A stretch of 64,000 bases of DNA from Xaviernesmea oryzae (GTDB lineage: Bacteria; Pseudomonadota; Alphaproteobacteria; Rhizobiales; Rhizobiaceae): the NCBI RefSeq assembly GCF_900177415.1, contig NZ_FXAF01000006.1:1202001-1266000 (forward strand), written 5' to 3'. Shown in pieces: positions 1 to 9,595 of the stretch. The notes under the pieces are model-generated. The model saw only the letters and a list, made by a program, of their open reading frames with translations, was not told the DNA's origin and did not search any database. The first letter of the stretch is position 1, and each line of letters starts with the position of its first letter. A program made the position numbers and the translations under genes.

Positions 1-23
1 ATGAGGCCATCACGTAAGCGAAC

Positions 24-236
24 CTATATTTCTTTTCCCCTCCGCATATTGTCGTTCCGGCGGATGTCGAGCGCCGCCTGGAATATCATCCTGTTTCGGT
101 ACGCCAGGAAAGGTACCGGTTCGTTTCGCGAGGCTGCGCCGTCCAGTTTTTGGGTGAGATAGCAAATGATGGCTTCGAGCTCTTCATTCGCAACCGTCGT
201 TTCGAATGCCAGAGTCCTGGCTGTCTTGCTAGGCAT
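24..236 (-). CDS. Small hypothetical protein, 70 aa
   Basis: The reading frame is short but is preceded by a very good ribosome binding site: AAGGAGGT ends four bases before the ATG, which is why I accept it as a gene. The product is soluble, with no signal peptide or membrane segment. Its last third is rich in Arg, Asn and Asp and ends MRRGKEI. I do not recognise the family and assign no function. It is transcribed divergently from tex; about 220 bases separate the two starts, enough for separate promoters, but I see no convincing promoter boxes there. Confidence 0.65.
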   Translation of the reverse strand: MPSKTARTLAFETTVANEELEAIICYLTQKLDGAASRNEPVPFLAYRNRMIFQAALDIRRNDNMRRGKEI

Positions 237-459
237 ACATACCTCCTTGCTCGCCGCATCATGCGACTCGGAAAATGTAATTCCGGACGTGGGAACGTGA
301 GAGCGGGCGGCGTCTTTTCCACAGCACCGAGGTTAGCAGATCGTCAAGCCTTTCCCGTTTTGGGACGCCTCCATCCAAATTGTGGACCTTCGGCCCCCTT
401 GGTTGCCTTGCCGAAAACTTCGACTATGGTCGCGCATCCGGTTTCAGAAGAGGACATGC

Positions 460-2769
460 ATGGCCGCCGATATCCGTTTTCTTGCCGCTGCGATCGCTGC
501 CGAGATCAATGCCCGCCCGGAACAGGCCGCTGCCGCGATCGGGCTGATCGACGAGGGCGCGACCGTTCCCTTCATCGCGCGCTACCGCAAGGAAGTCACC
601 GGCGGGCTGGACGACACGCAGCTCCGTACCCTTTCGGAACGTCTCGTCTATCTGCGCGAGCTGGAAGCCCGGCGCGTGTCGATCGTCGAATCGATCACCT
701 CGCAGGGCAAGATGACCGACGAACTCTCCGCAAGGATCGCCAGGGCGGCGACAAAGGCGGAGCTGGAAGACCTGTACCTTCCCTACAAGCCGAAGCGCCG
801 CACGCGCGCCGAGATCGCCCGCGAGCGAGGCCTCGGGCCGCTCGCCGAAGCGATCTGGGCCGACCGTGCCGCCGATCCCGCGAAGCTTGCCGAAGCCTAT
901 GTCGCAGGCGAGGTGACGGACGTTAAGACGGCGCTCGACGGCGCGCGCGATATCGTCGCCGAGACGATCTCGGAAAATGCCGACCTGCTCGGCCGGCTGC
1001 GCCAGCACATGCGCGACGGCGCGCTGCTGAAGGCCAGGGTGGTCGACGGCAAGCAGGAGCAGGGCGCCAAGTTCGCCGATTATTTCGACCATTCGGAACG
1101 ATGGGCGACGGCCCCCGGCCATCGCGCGCTCGCCATGCTGCGCGGCTGGAACGAGGAAGTGCTGACGCTGACGATCGAGGTCGATGCCGACGATCCGCCG
1201 CCCGTCAAGCCGGCGCAGCGCATCATCGCCGCCGCCTTCGACATCCGCGATAGGGGCGCGGCCGATCGCTGGCTGATGGACGTCGCCGGCTGGACATGGC
1301 GCGTCAAGCTCTCCGTATCCCTGTCGCTCGACCTGATGCGGGAGCTTCGCGAACGGGCGGAGGAGGAGGCGATCCACGTCTTCGCCCGCAATCTGAAGGA
1401 CCTGCTCCTGGCTGCCCCAGCCGGCTCGCGTGCCACGATGGGCCTCGACCCGGGCATCCGGACCGGCGTCAAGGTCGCCGTGGTCGACGGCACCGGCAAG
1501 CTGCTCGAGACCACGACCGTCTACCCGTTCCCGCCGAAGAACGACATCCGCGGCACCCAGGCGGAACTCGCGTCGCTGATCCGCAAGCACAATGTCGAGC
1601 TGATCGCGATCGGCAACGGCACCGGCAGCCGCGAGACGGAAAAGCTGGTGGCCGACATGCTGGCGAACCTGCCGGCGTCCCCCTCGGGGACCAAGCCGAC
1701 CAAGGTCATCGTCTCGGAAGCGGGCGCCTCCGTCTATTCCGCATCCGAGACCGCGGCTGCGGAATTCCCTGGGCTCGACGTATCGCTTCGCGGCGCCGTC
1801 TCCATCGCCCGCCGGCTGCAGGATCCGCTGGCGGAGCTCGTCAAGATCGAGCCGAAATCGATCGGCGTCGGCCAGTATCAGCACGACGTCGACCAGGGGA
1901 AACTCTCCCGCTCGCTCGATGCGGTGGTCGAGGACGCCGTGAACGCGGTGGGCGTCGATCTCAATACGGCATCTGCGCCGCTGCTCGCCCGCGTCTCGGG
2001 CCTCAGCCGCTCGATCGCCGAGGCGATCGTCGTTCATCGCGATGAGAACGGTCCGTTCGAAAGCCGCAAGGAGCTACTGAAGGTCGCCCGCCTCGGCAAC
2101 CGCACCTTCGAGCAGGCCGCCGGCTTCCTGCGCATTCCGAACGGCAAGGAACCGCTCGATTCCTCGGCCGTCCATCCCGAAGCTTACGGGGTCGCCAAGA
2201 AGATCGTTGCCGCCTGCGGCCGCGATCTGCGTGCGCTGATGGGCGACAGCGCCACGCTGAAGGCTCTCGATCCGCGCAGGTTCATCGACGAGCAATTCGG
2301 TCTGCCGACGGTGAAGGACATCATCGCGGAGCTCGAAAAGCCCGGCCGCGACCCGCGCCCGAGCTTCAAGACCGCGACTTTCGCCGAGGGCGTCAACGAG
2401 ATCGAGGACCTGAAGCCCGGCATGGTGCTGGAAGGCACGGTGACGAATGTCGCGGCCTTCGGCGCCTTCGTGGATATAGGCGTGCATCAGGACGGCCTCG
2501 TGCACGTCTCCCAGCTCGCCGACCGGTTCGTCAAGGATCCGCACGAGGTGGTGAAGGCCGGCGATGTGGTGAAAGTCCGCGTCGTGGAAGTCGATGTGAG
2601 GCGCAAGCGAATCGGGCTCTCCATGCGCAAGGATGGCGGCGAACCGGTGCCCGCATCGCGCGGCGGCGACCGCGGCAAGCCCGCGAATCCGAAGTTCATG
2701 AAGACGGAAAAACCGCCTTCGCAGGGCGCATTCGGCGCGGCACTCGCGGAAGCGTTGAAACGGAAGTAA
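460..2769 (+). CDS. tex: Tex family S1 RNA-binding / transcription accessory protein
   Basis: A 769-residue protein with the full Tex layout: an N-terminal helical Tex domain (about 1-190, with [15 protein letters not shown] near residue 36), a YqgF/RuvC-like domain starting around residue 325 ([17 protein letters not shown]), a helix-hairpin-helix region (about 490-560) and a C-terminal S1 domain (about 650-720, [16 protein letters not shown]). Tex proteins bind nucleic acid and associate with transcription; the exact role is not settled. I chose the ATG at 460 because AGAAGAGGA lies at suitable distance; a GTG at 382 in the same frame would add 26 residues unlike the family. A stem-loop with a T-run follows the gene. 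Confidence 0.95.
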   Translation: MAADIRFLAAAIAAEINARPEQAAAAIGLIDEGATVPFIARYRKEVTGGLDDTQLRTLSERLVYLRELEARRVSIVESITSQGKMTDELSARIARAATKAELEDLYLPYKPKRRTRAEIARERGLGPLAEAIWADRAADPAKLAEAYVAGEVTDVKTALDGARDIVAETISENADLLGRLRQHMRDGALLKARVVDGKQEQGAKFADYFDHSERWATAPGHRALAMLRGWNEEVLTLTIEVDADDPPPVKPAQRIIAAAFDIRDRGAADRWLMDVAGWTWRVKLSVSLSLDLMRELRERAEEEAIHVFARNLKDLLLAAPAGSRATMGLDPGIRTGVKVAVVDGTGKLLETTTVYPFPPKNDIRGTQAELASLIRKHNVELIAIGNGTGSRETEKLVADMLANLPASPSGTKPTKVIVSEAGASVYSASETAAAEFPGLDVSLRGAVSIARRLQDPLAELVKIEPKSIGVGQYQHDVDQGKLSRSLDAVVEDAVNAVGVDLNTASAPLLARVSGLSRSIAEAIVVHRDENGPFESRKELLKVARLGNRTFEQAAGFLRIPNGKEPLDSSAVHPEAYGVAKKIVAACGRDLRALMGDSATLKALDPRRFIDEQFGLPTVKDIIAELEKPGRDPRPSFKTATFAEGVNEIEDLKPGMVLEGTVTNVAAFGAFVDIGVHQDGLVHVSQLADRFVKDPHEVVKAGDVVKVRVVEVDVRRKRIGLSMRKDGGEPVPASRGGDRGKPANPKFMKTEKPPSQGAFGAALAEALKRK

Positions 2770-2808
2770 AAACCTCCGGCCTGTCCCGTAAAAATCAATC
2801 AGGAGCTG

Positions 2809-2834
2809 CAGTCGTCAAACATATTTGACGGCTG
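2809..2834 (+). terminator. Probable intrinsic terminator after tex
   Basis: An 11-bp stem (CAGTCGTCAAA paired with TTTGACGGCTG, one T-G wobble, loop CATA) is followed by GATTTTTTG. It sits about 40 bases after the tex stop and before cfa, so it probably separates the two transcripts. Confidence 0.6.
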
Positions 2835-2940
2835 GATTTTTTGTGTCATTTTTGTGGCGCCGATGTGCTTGCATGTTGTGCGGAATGTACTATTTTTTTG
2901 CAATTGATAAGGCAGCCTTAGCATTCCAGGAGGTGCGTCC

Positions 2941-4197
2941 ATGGCCTCGTCCCTTCACAATCTCCTCAACAAAATCATCAAGACCGGTACCCTGACTGTT
3001 CGCGGCTCGGGTGGCGAGCAGCGTTACGGCGGCGGCGGGGGGAGGACGGTGACCATCCGGTTCACCGACGAGGCCGCCGAGCGGGAACTGGTCAACGATC
3101 CGCAATTGAAGCTCGGCGAGCTTTACATGGAGGGTCGGCTGCTGGTCGAGCAGGGCGACATTTACGACCTCCTCGCGCTCGTCAAGGACAATACCCTGGC
3201 CCAGGGGCTGAGCTTCGGCATGATCTGGCGCGGCATCGCCCGCATCATCGTGTCCCAGTTCCGCAATCGCGTGCCGATCAACCACAACCGGCGCAACGTC
3301 GCCCATCATTACGACCTGGATGAAAAGCTGTTCTCGCTCTTCCTCGACGAGGACTGGCAGTATTCCTGCGCCTATTTCAATCCTCCCGGCATTTCGCTCG
3401 ACGAGGCGCAGCTTGCCAAGAAGCGCCATATCGTCGCCAAGCTTCTGGCCGAGCCCGGCCAGAAGGCGCTGGAGATCGGCTCCGGCTGGGGCGGCATGGC
3501 CATGTATCTCGCCGAATCCTCCGGCGTCGATGTCACGGGCATCACGCTGTCGACGGAACAGCTCAAGATTTCCCGGGAACGCGCGGCCAAGCGCGGGCTT
3601 GCCAACAGCGTCCGCTTCGAGCTGCAGGACTATTACTACCTGCCGGCCGACAAGAGCTACGACCGTATCGTCTCCGTCGGCATGTTCGAGCATGTCGGCC
3701 GGCTGAACTACCGCAAGTTCTTCAACAAGGTGAACGACGTGCTGGCCGATGACGGCGTCATGCTGCTGCATTCGATCGGCCAGCCCTATCCGGCGATCAT
3801 CAACAATCCCTGGATCGAGAAATACATCTTCCCGGGCGGCTATATCCCGTCGATCGCCGAAGTGATGCCGGCCGTGGAAAAGGCGGGCCTTCTGGTCTCC
3901 GACATCGAGATCCTGCCGATGCATTACGCCTATACGCTGCGCCACTGGCGCCAGCGCTTCATGGCGAACAAGGAGAAGGCGGCCGCCATCTACGACGAGC
4001 GTTTCGTGCGCATGTGGGAATTCTATCTCGCGGGCTCCGAAATGGCGTTCACGCACGAGAAGTTCTTCATCTTCCAGATGCAGATCGTCAAGAAGCGCAC
4101 CGCCGTTCCGGACAACCGCAACTATATCTACGAACGCGAAGCCGAACTGAAGGCCTTCGAGCAGCGCCGCGTGCCGCTCGACAAGATCGCGGTGTGA
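2941..4197 (+). CDS. cfa: Cyclopropane-fatty-acyl-phospholipid synthase family methyltransferase
   Basis: 418 residues, the usual size for this family. It is expected to transfer a methylene group from S-adenosylmethionine to the double bond of membrane unsaturated fatty acids. Visible motifs are YFNPPGISLDEAQ near residue 143, the SAM-binding glycine loop ALEIGSGWGGMAMYLA at about 175-190, GITLSTEQL near 200 and VSVGMFEHVG near 240. The start is fixed by CCAGGAGGTG just upstream of the ATG. It has its own upstream region after the tex terminator and appears monocistronic. Rhizobia often carry more than one cfa paralogue, so whether this is the main one cannot be told from here. Confidence 0.93.
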   Translation: MASSLHNLLNKIIKTGTLTVRGSGGEQRYGGGGGRTVTIRFTDEAAERELVNDPQLKLGELYMEGRLLVEQGDIYDLLALVKDNTLAQGLSFGMIWRGIARIIVSQFRNRVPINHNRRNVAHHYDLDEKLFSLFLDEDWQYSCAYFNPPGISLDEAQLAKKRHIVAKLLAEPGQKALEIGSGWGGMAMYLAESSGVDVTGITLSTEQLKISRERAAKRGLANSVRFELQDYYYLPADKSYDRIVSVGMFEHVGRLNYRKFFNKVNDVLADDGVMLLHSIGQPYPAIINNPWIEKYIFPGGYIPSIAEVMPAVEKAGLLVSDIEILPMHYAYTLRHWRQRFMANKEKAAAIYDERFVRMWEFYLAGSEMAFTHEKFFIFQMQIVKKRTAVPDNRNYIYEREAELKAFEQRRVPLDKIAV

Positions 4198-4520
4198 GCA
4201 CTCGAACCGCAGTTCGGGCCTCACCCTGCCCCCCGCTTGCGGTAGGTATGTTCGTATGCTGAGGCTTCTGTGGAGTGCCGAGGTGGCGGCGCGCTCCCCT
4301 TCTCCCCGCTGGGGAGAAGGTGGTCCGAAGGACCGGATGAAGGGGGGGCGAAGCCACCATCCGGCAATACGCCTGCCGCATTGCACCCCCTTCATCGCCT
4401 CGCTTTGCTCTGCACTTCTCCCGGCTGGGGAGAATGAACCGCAGGACGCAGCCGGATGGGGGCAGGGGCCGCGGCGGGTCCCGCTTGACCGTCCGCTTTG
4501 CCGGGCGCTAGAACCTCGCC
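4198..4520. repeat. Gene-free stretch with RIME-like palindromic repeats
   Basis: No gene is visible between cfa and ubiA. At 4298-4320 there is a perfect palindrome CCTTCTCCCC-GCT-GGGGAGAAGG, followed by GGTCCGAAGGACC and GATGAAGGGGG. The last unit reappears inverted as CCCCCTTCATC at 4386-4396, followed by a second CTTCTCCCGGCTGGGGAGAA copy. The same core recurs near the right end of the window (63349-63467). This matches the style of the rhizobial intergenic mosaic (RIME) elements known from Sinorhizobium and relatives. Confidence 0.75.
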
Positions 4521-5471
4521 ATGACGAACGCCGACGATTTCAGCGGCCGCGTGGCCGACGCACCCTCGGACAATTGGGTCTACCGCGTCCTGCCGCGGCC
4601 GGCCTGGCCCTATGCGCAGCTTGCGCGCTGGGACCGGCCGATCGGCTGGCAGCTCCTGATGTGGCCCTGCTTCTGGTCGGCGGCGCTGGCGGCCAATGCC
4701 GCTCAGGACGAAGGGATATTTTCCTTCGGCCTTCTGCTCTTCCATCTCGTTCTCTTCTTCATCGGCTCGGTCGCCATGCGCGGCGCCGGCTGCACCTATA
4801 ACGACCTTGTCGATCACGGCATCGACATGGAGGTGGCGCGCACCCGTTCGCGTCCCCTGCCGTCCGGCCGCGTGTCCCGATTCGAGGCGAAGGTGTTCAT
4901 CGCCGTTCAGGCCCTGGTCGGCCTGCTTGTGCTGATTCAATTCAATGCCTTTTCGATCCTCCTCGGCATCCTGTCGCTGGCGGTCGTGGCGATCTATCCC
5001 TTCGCCAAGCGCTTTACCGATTGGCCGCAGTTCTTTCTGGGACTTGCTTTTTCCTGGGGGGCGCTGATGGGCTGGGCCGGTGTGTTCGGCAGCCTCTCCT
5101 GGGCGGCACTGTGGCTTTATCTTGCCGCCATCGCCTGGACGATCGGCTACGACACCATCTACGCGCATCAGGATAAGGAAGACGACGAGCTGATCGGCGT
5201 GCGCTCGACGGCGCGCCTCTTCGGCGAGAACACCAAGGCCTGGCTTGTCGGCCTCTACGGCCTGGCGCTTCTGTTCCTGCTTTTCGCCTTCGCGGCGGCG
5301 GGCGTCGGGTTCCTGGCCTATCTCGGCCTTTTCGCGGCCGCCCTCATGTTCGCCTGGCAGGTGCTGATCCTCGACATCGACAACGCCGACCAGTGCCTGA
5401 GGCTCTTCAAGTCCAACAACCGCGTAGGCGCGATCCTGTTCATCGGCCTCGTTCTGTCGCTGGCCGTCTAA
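4521..5471 (+). CDS. ubiA: 4-hydroxybenzoate polyprenyltransferase UbiA
   Basis: A 316-residue integral membrane prenyltransferase of ubiquinone biosynthesis. It attaches the polyprenyl tail to 4-hydroxybenzoate. Both Asp-rich, Mg-diphosphate-binding motifs are present: NDLVDHGID near residue 93 and YDTIYAHQDKEDD near residue 209. About eight hydrophobic segments follow the N-terminal 45 residues. The first Asp motif is followed by ARTRSRPLPSG, as in true UbiA proteins rather than chlorophyll or haem prenyltransferases. It has a strong terminator directly after the stop and is probably a single-gene unit. Confidence 0.95.
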   Translation: MTNADDFSGRVADAPSDNWVYRVLPRPAWPYAQLARWDRPIGWQLLMWPCFWSAALAANAAQDEGIFSFGLLLFHLVLFFIGSVAMRGAGCTYNDLVDHGIDMEVARTRSRPLPSGRVSRFEAKVFIAVQALVGLLVLIQFNAFSILLGILSLAVVAIYPFAKRFTDWPQFFLGLAFSWGALMGWAGVFGSLSWAALWLYLAAIAWTIGYDTIYAHQDKEDDELIGVRSTARLFGENTKAWLVGLYGLALLFLLFAFAAAGVGFLAYLGLFAAALMFAWQVLILDIDNADQCLRLFKSNNRVGAILFIGLVLSLAV

Positions 5472-5477
5472 AAGGAA

Positions 5478-5502
5478 AAGCCCGACCGGACCGGTCGGGC
5501 TT
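5478..5502 (+). terminator. Intrinsic terminator of ubiA
   Basis: Near-perfect hairpin: AAGCCCGACCGG then A then CCGGTCGGGCTT, starting six bases after the ubiA stop. The following run is short (TTCCTCCCC), so the stem provides most of the signal. Confidence 0.7.
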
Positions 5503-5545
5503 CCTCCCCTGGCGCGTGCATTGTGGGCAAAGGGACAAGCAAAGC

Positions 5546-5653
5546 CCTACAGCATCGGCCCGAAAATCGGAATCGATTTTCGGTAAGCACGATGCGTAGA
5601 TTCAATAAGTTGGAGCGTCCTTTGTGCGTCCGTTCGGACGCACGGCGCTCTAG
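5546..5653. repeat. 108-bp structured repeat, copy 1
   Basis: Matches 9111-9218 over 108 bases with two differences. It contains a 9-bp hairpin (CCGAAAATC / GATTTTCGG, 5560-5583), a second 9-bp hairpin (GTGCGTCCG-TT-CGGACGCAC, 5624-5643) and an outer GAGCG/CGCTC pair enclosing the second. Both ends lie at TA dinucleotides. The right end (read on the minus strand TAGAGCG) supplies the TAG stop codon of the minus-strand gene next to it. Confidence 0.9.
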
Positions 5654-6216
5654 CTGCGCGCGATAATCTCCTTGCCTTCGATCTTCATCGAAACGCCCAG
5701 GCTGCCGGTCGTGCGGCGGACCAGGAAGCGGGGCCGGCGGGCGGCGAAATAGGAATGGCGGCGGCGCGGCTGGGCGCCGTTGGCGCGCACGTCGCCGATA
5801 TGGTTTTCGAGCGGACGGGCAATCCCGTCGGCTTCCACCATCAGCATGGGGATGCGGAAGGCCTCCGACCAGCTCCGCCAGTCCGCGGCAATGTCGCAGA
5901 GGTCGTGGGCGACCAGAAGCGGAATGCAGAGATCGGGATCTTCATGATGGAGCTCCAGCGTGACGGTCACTTCGCCGTCGCCATGGTCGATGGCACGGGC
6001 GGCGACGCCCTTGAAGGCGCGGGCCGGGAGAGCGAAGGAGAGCGGCAGGCCGCTTGCGGGAAGAACCTTGCGCAGCACGGCGCCGCGCTCGTCGATGGTG
6101 ATGGTGACATCTCCTGATGTCTCGCGCAGCGCATAGGTAACCTGCTGCGGGAAACGAGACGGATCGAGCCTCAATGTCGACCCTGCCCAAACGGGCTTCA
6201 GAACGGTATTGGTCAT
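5650..6216 (-). CDS. Rhizobial protein of unknown function (possibly DUF6101)
   Basis: 188 residues, soluble, no signal peptide. The first half looks beta-rich (WAGSTLRLDP, VTYALRETSGDVTITIDERGAVLRK); the C-terminal third is very basic (QPRRRHSYFAARRPRFLVRR). From memory it resembles the Rhizobiales family DUF6101, but I cannot confirm this and no activity is known to me. The stop codon TAG lies inside the end of the 108-bp repeat. It is divergent from the DUF1217 gene across a 314-base gap. Confidence 0.75.
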   Translation of the reverse strand: MTNTVLKPVWAGSTLRLDPSRFPQQVTYALRETSGDVTITIDERGAVLRKVLPASGLPLSFALPARAFKGVAARAIDHGDGEVTVTLELHHEDPDLCIPLLVAHDLCDIAADWRSWSEAFRIPMLMVEADGIARPLENHIGDVRANGAQPRRRHSYFAARRPRFLVRRTTGSLGVSMKIEGKEIIARS

Positions 6217-6530
6217 CGGTATGCTACCCTTGTTTTACTTGAGAGCCGTTGACGGTTTCTCTGCGGGACTTTTGTCCTCTGGCGCCAAACATAGGGCTGG
6301 CATCTTCGAGACTGCTTAAAAATCGCGGTTAAGGAAACTTTGCCTGACTGGATGGTTAGCGAAAGGGCACGCTTTTGGGTTTCCGGAAGGTGAATCTCCG
6401 GAATCTGTGCGGAGCCGGCACACCGGCCGGAACGTGCGAATACCGATGAATCGGGGCCGCTGAAAAGCCACGGGCAAGGCTGGGTCTCGATACTTGCGGC
6501 AGCATCATTCCGACCCCGTGAGGCTTGTCC
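6217..6530. other. Divergent intergenic region, 314 bases
   Basis: Lies between two divergently transcribed genes and should hold both promoters, but I see no clear pair of promoter boxes. Small dyads are present: TCCGGA repeated on both sides of AGGTGAATC near 6392, and GCCGGCACACCGGCCGG near 6414. No reading frame with a ribosome binding site was found. Confidence 0.5.
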
Positions 6531-9098
6531 ATGGTATCGACCTATCTGACCTTCGATCTCGTCAATCGCGACATGCAGAAAAGCCTGAAGCAGATCGCCG
6601 GCCAGACCATGGTCGCCAACGACACGAAATATTACCAGGAGAATATCGGGAAGGTCACGACGGTCGACGAGTTCCTCGACGACTACCGCCTGTATTCCTA
6701 CGCGATGACCGCTTACGGCCTGGAGGACATGATCTACGCCAAGGCCTTCATGAAGCAGGTGCTGGAAAGCGATCTCAGCGACGACAACAGCTTTGCCAAC
6801 CGCCTGACCGACGATCGCTACAAGAATTTCGCCGCCGCCTTCAATTTCAGCTCGTCCGCCTCCGACACGGCCGTCGCCCAATCGGACGGGCAGATGGACG
6901 AGCTCTTCGATACCTACGACCGGACGATTGCCGCGCTCAACGACACGACCGAGGAGGAAACGCGCTATTTCAAGGTCATGCTGGGAGAGACCGGCAATAT
7001 CAAGAACGTCGACGAGTTCCTCAGGAACGACCGGCTGCGCGACTACATGTTCACGGCCTATGGTTACGATGGGACATACTACAACTACAATGCGCTTCGC
7101 GGGGTCCTGACCAGCGATCCCGACGATCCGAACAGCTATTACAACACCGCCTATGGCAGCCGGCTCGACCAGTACAACGCGGCGAAGACCGAAGACAGCG
7201 AACTGGCGGAGCGGCAGTCCATCCTCGGCCTGCAGGATTCGATCGCGCTCGGAGAACAGCTCAAGGCCGATCTCGAAGAGCAGATGGCCGCCAAGCAGGA
7301 GGAGCTGGACAATGGCGGCGATCCCGACGTCCTGCAGCCCGAGATCGACGCCTTGCAGGCCGAGATCACCAAGACCGAAAACCTGATCCAGAAGGATCGC
7401 GACGCCTTCGAAGAGCAGCAGCCCCGGCTCGAGGAATTGAACTCCAGGCTCGTCCCGCCCGAACAGGCGAACCAGCGGCGGGCAGAGCTCGCGAAGATCA
7501 TCGACGGCACCAAAACGGACATCCCGTTCCTGCAGCTCATGGAGATGTTGGCAGAGGATTTCAACTTCAACGCCGACGGGACGGTCCCGGCTGAAGGGGC
7601 CGTGACGCCGGAAAAGCTGCAGGAGATCATCGGCGGCTATTTCAACAAGCAGACGCGCCTGACGCATGCCGAAGCGATGTTCAATCAGGAATATTTCGAG
7701 CAGAAGGTCAAAACGGCGACCAGCGTCTCCGATCTCACCGAAGATCCACGCATTCTCAATTACATCAAGGCCGCCTTTGATCTGACCGACAGCTATATCG
7801 TCAAGTCCACGATCGAGCGGATTTTGACCAATGATAGCGGCATCGTGGAGGAGTATGAGAAGGAGCGGCCGCAATACCGTGAGCTTTACGAAGCCTTCAA
7901 CTTCAACGCGGACGGTACCGTTGCCGCCGGGGAAGCGCAGACCGACTTCCAGACGAACAAGACCCGCAACAACTACATGAGCCGGTGGGACGACAAGCAG
8001 GAAGAAGACTACGACAAGGCTGTCAAATTCTACAAGACGGACATGGCGGCGATCAAAACGCTGGATGATCTCTTCAGCTCGGAGGCGGCAACCACCCTTG
8101 CATTCGCGCTGCAGGCCGTCGGCATCGATCCTTCCGAATATTCCGCATACAAGCTCAAGACCGTGCTGCGAAGCGACCTGTCCGACCCGAACAGCTATGT
8201 CTATCAGCTGAAGGACGAGCGGCTGGTGACCTTCGCCAAGCTGTTCAACTTCGACAAGGACGGCGATATCACCACGCCGGTGCTGGCCCAGTCCAACGCG
8301 GCGATCACCAACGTCGCCAAGGACTATATCCTGCGCAAGACCCGCTTCCTCGAAGGCGATGAGCTGGAAGCCGCCAAGAAAAAAGCGGAGGAGGAAGCGA
8401 AATATTACACGGACGCCATGCAGCGCATCGACAGCCGCGACGAGCTGCTCGCCGACCGCAAGCTGCTCGACATTCTTTTGACGTCGAAGGGCATCGATCC
8501 CGAAACGGTCACCGACGACTTCCTGAAACAGGCCTTCAATTCCGATCTCGACGACCCGGAGAGCTTCGTCAATGCGCAGACCGACAAGAGGTTCGCCCAG
8601 ATGGTCGGCACCTTCAACTTCGATGCCCAGGGCAATATCGACCGCAGCGCTGCCGGCGAGGCCCAGAACGGTGGCGAGGTAGCGGCAACCCTGAACCTCT
8701 ATGTGCGCCAGCTTCTCGAAACGCAGCAGGGCGAGGAAAACGCCGGCGTCCGCCTGGCCCTTTATTTCCAGCGCATGGCCGATACCATTACCGATGCTTA
8801 CGTCATCCTCGGCGACGAGGCGCTGATGGAGTTCTTCCGCATCGCATTCCAGCTGCCCCAGGAAATCGGCAACATGGATGTCGATCAGCAGGCGAAGATC
8901 GTCGAGAAGAACCTCAATCTCGAAGATCTGTCCGATCCGGAAAAGCTCGGCAAGCTGATCGAGCGCTTCACGATGATGTACGACCTGGAGAATGCCACCG
9001 TGAGTTCGTCGGCGCTCGACATCCTCTATGGCAGCAATGGTTCCGCTGGTATCAGCGCCGACACCCTATGGGCACTGTCTCAGATCAGGATGGGCTAG
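6531..9098 (+). CDS. DUF1217 repeat protein, 855 aa
   Basis: A large acidic protein built from about six degenerate units. Each typically runs D-E-F/L..D.RL..Y...AYGL, then SDLSD(D/P)NSF/Y and D.R....A..FNF.(A)DG; FNFNADGT occurs twice exactly. This is the DUF1217 pattern. Between units two and three there is a Glu/Gln-rich segment (about residues 220-325) with coiled-coil character. No signal peptide or membrane segment. DUF1217 proteins are found mainly in rhizobia and some lie in flagellar clusters, but no flagellar gene is nearby here, so a motility role is only possible. The ATG at 6531 is preferred to a TTG two codons upstream. Confidence 0.85.
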   Translation: MVSTYLTFDLVNRDMQKSLKQIAGQTMVANDTKYYQENIGKVTTVDEFLDDYRLYSYAMTAYGLEDMIYAKAFMKQVLESDLSDDNSFANRLTDDRYKNFAAAFNFSSSASDTAVAQSDGQMDELFDTYDRTIAALNDTTEEETRYFKVMLGETGNIKNVDEFLRNDRLRDYMFTAYGYDGTYYNYNALRGVLTSDPDDPNSYYNTAYGSRLDQYNAAKTEDSELAERQSILGLQDSIALGEQLKADLEEQMAAKQEELDNGGDPDVLQPEIDALQAEITKTENLIQKDRDAFEEQQPRLEELNSRLVPPEQANQRRAELAKIIDGTKTDIPFLQLMEMLAEDFNFNADGTVPAEGAVTPEKLQEIIGGYFNKQTRLTHAEAMFNQEYFEQKVKTATSVSDLTEDPRILNYIKAAFDLTDSYIVKSTIERILTNDSGIVEEYEKERPQYRELYEAFNFNADGTVAAGEAQTDFQTNKTRNNYMSRWDDKQEEDYDKAVKFYKTDMAAIKTLDDLFSSEAATTLAFALQAVGIDPSEYSAYKLKTVLRSDLSDPNSYVYQLKDERLVTFAKLFNFDKDGDITTPVLAQSNAAITNVAKDYILRKTRFLEGDELEAAKKKAEEEAKYYTDAMQRIDSRDELLADRKLLDILLTSKGIDPETVTDDFLKQAFNSDLDDPESFVNAQTDKRFAQMVGTFNFDAQGNIDRSAAGEAQNGGEVAATLNLYVRQLLETQQGEENAGVRLALYFQRMADTITDAYVILGDEALMEFFRIAFQLPQEIGNMDVDQQAKIVEKNLNLEDLSDPEKLGKLIERFTMMYDLENATVSSSALDILYGSNGSAGISADTLWALSQIRMG

Positions 9099-9110
9099 GG
9101 GCCGGCATGG

Positions 9111-9218
9111 CCTACGGCATCGGCCCGAAAATCGGAATCGATTTTCGGTAAGCACGATGCGTAGATTCAATAAGTTAGAGCGTCCTTTGTGCGTCCGTTC
9201 GGACGCACGGCGCTCTAG
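9111..9218. repeat. 108-bp structured repeat, copy 2
   Basis: Second copy of the element at 5546-5653, same orientation, two base differences, same pair of hairpins and TA-bounded ends. It lies between the convergent DUF1217 gene and the ModE-like gene. Its right end (minus strand TAGAGCG) again provides the TAG stop codon of the minus-strand gene. Confidence 0.9.
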
Positions 9219-9595
9219 GTCTCGTCGTTCTTGCCCGCCGGCTCGAAATTCGGGTCGGTATTGGCCGCCAGCCAATCCAGATCGGCATGCATCGCGCCGC
9301 GGCTTGCCTCCTCCATGCGTCGATACCGCGAAAGCAGTTCCCGGCCGAATTCGGTCAGGCCTGCGCCGCCACCGCTTTTTCCCCCGTGGCGGGTGAAGAT
9401 CGACGGCTCGCGGAACATGCGGTTGATCTCGTCGCCGAGCAGCCATGCCCGGCGATAGGACATGCCGATCGCGGCACCCGCAGCCCGGATCGAGCCGTGT
9501 TCGGCGATGAGCTGGAGAAGCTGCGCCTTGCCCGGGCCGAGCCGAACGCCGTTGTCGAGATCGATGCGGATCGTGGTTCTCGGAGGCCGGCTCAT
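9215..9595 (-). CDS. ModE-type N-terminal winged-helix regulator lacking the molybdate-binding domain
   Basis: 126 residues, matching only the DNA-binding half of ModE: GPGKAQLLQLIAEHGSIRAAGAAIGMSYRRAW is the family winged-helix signature, and GGKSGGGAGLTEFGRELL is the typical wing/dimer segment. Full ModE has two further Mop domains that bind molybdate; these are absent, so molybdate sensing is doubtful. The start ATG overlaps the TGA of the upstream FAD dehydrogenase gene (ATGA), so the two are translationally coupled. The stop codon is contributed by the neighbouring 108-bp repeat. Confidence 0.88.
   Translation of the reverse strand: MSRPPRTTIRIDLDNGVRLGPGKAQLLQLIAEHGSIRAAGAAIGMSYRRAWLLGDEINRMFREPSIFTRHGGKSGGGAGLTEFGRELLSRYRRMEEASRGAMHADLDWLAANTDPNFEPAGKNDET

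Noticed and set aside
6213..7874. A 553-codon minus-strand frame over the DUF1217 gene and its promoter region
   Set aside because: No family match, crosses the divergent promoter region, and is the complement of a well-supported gene.
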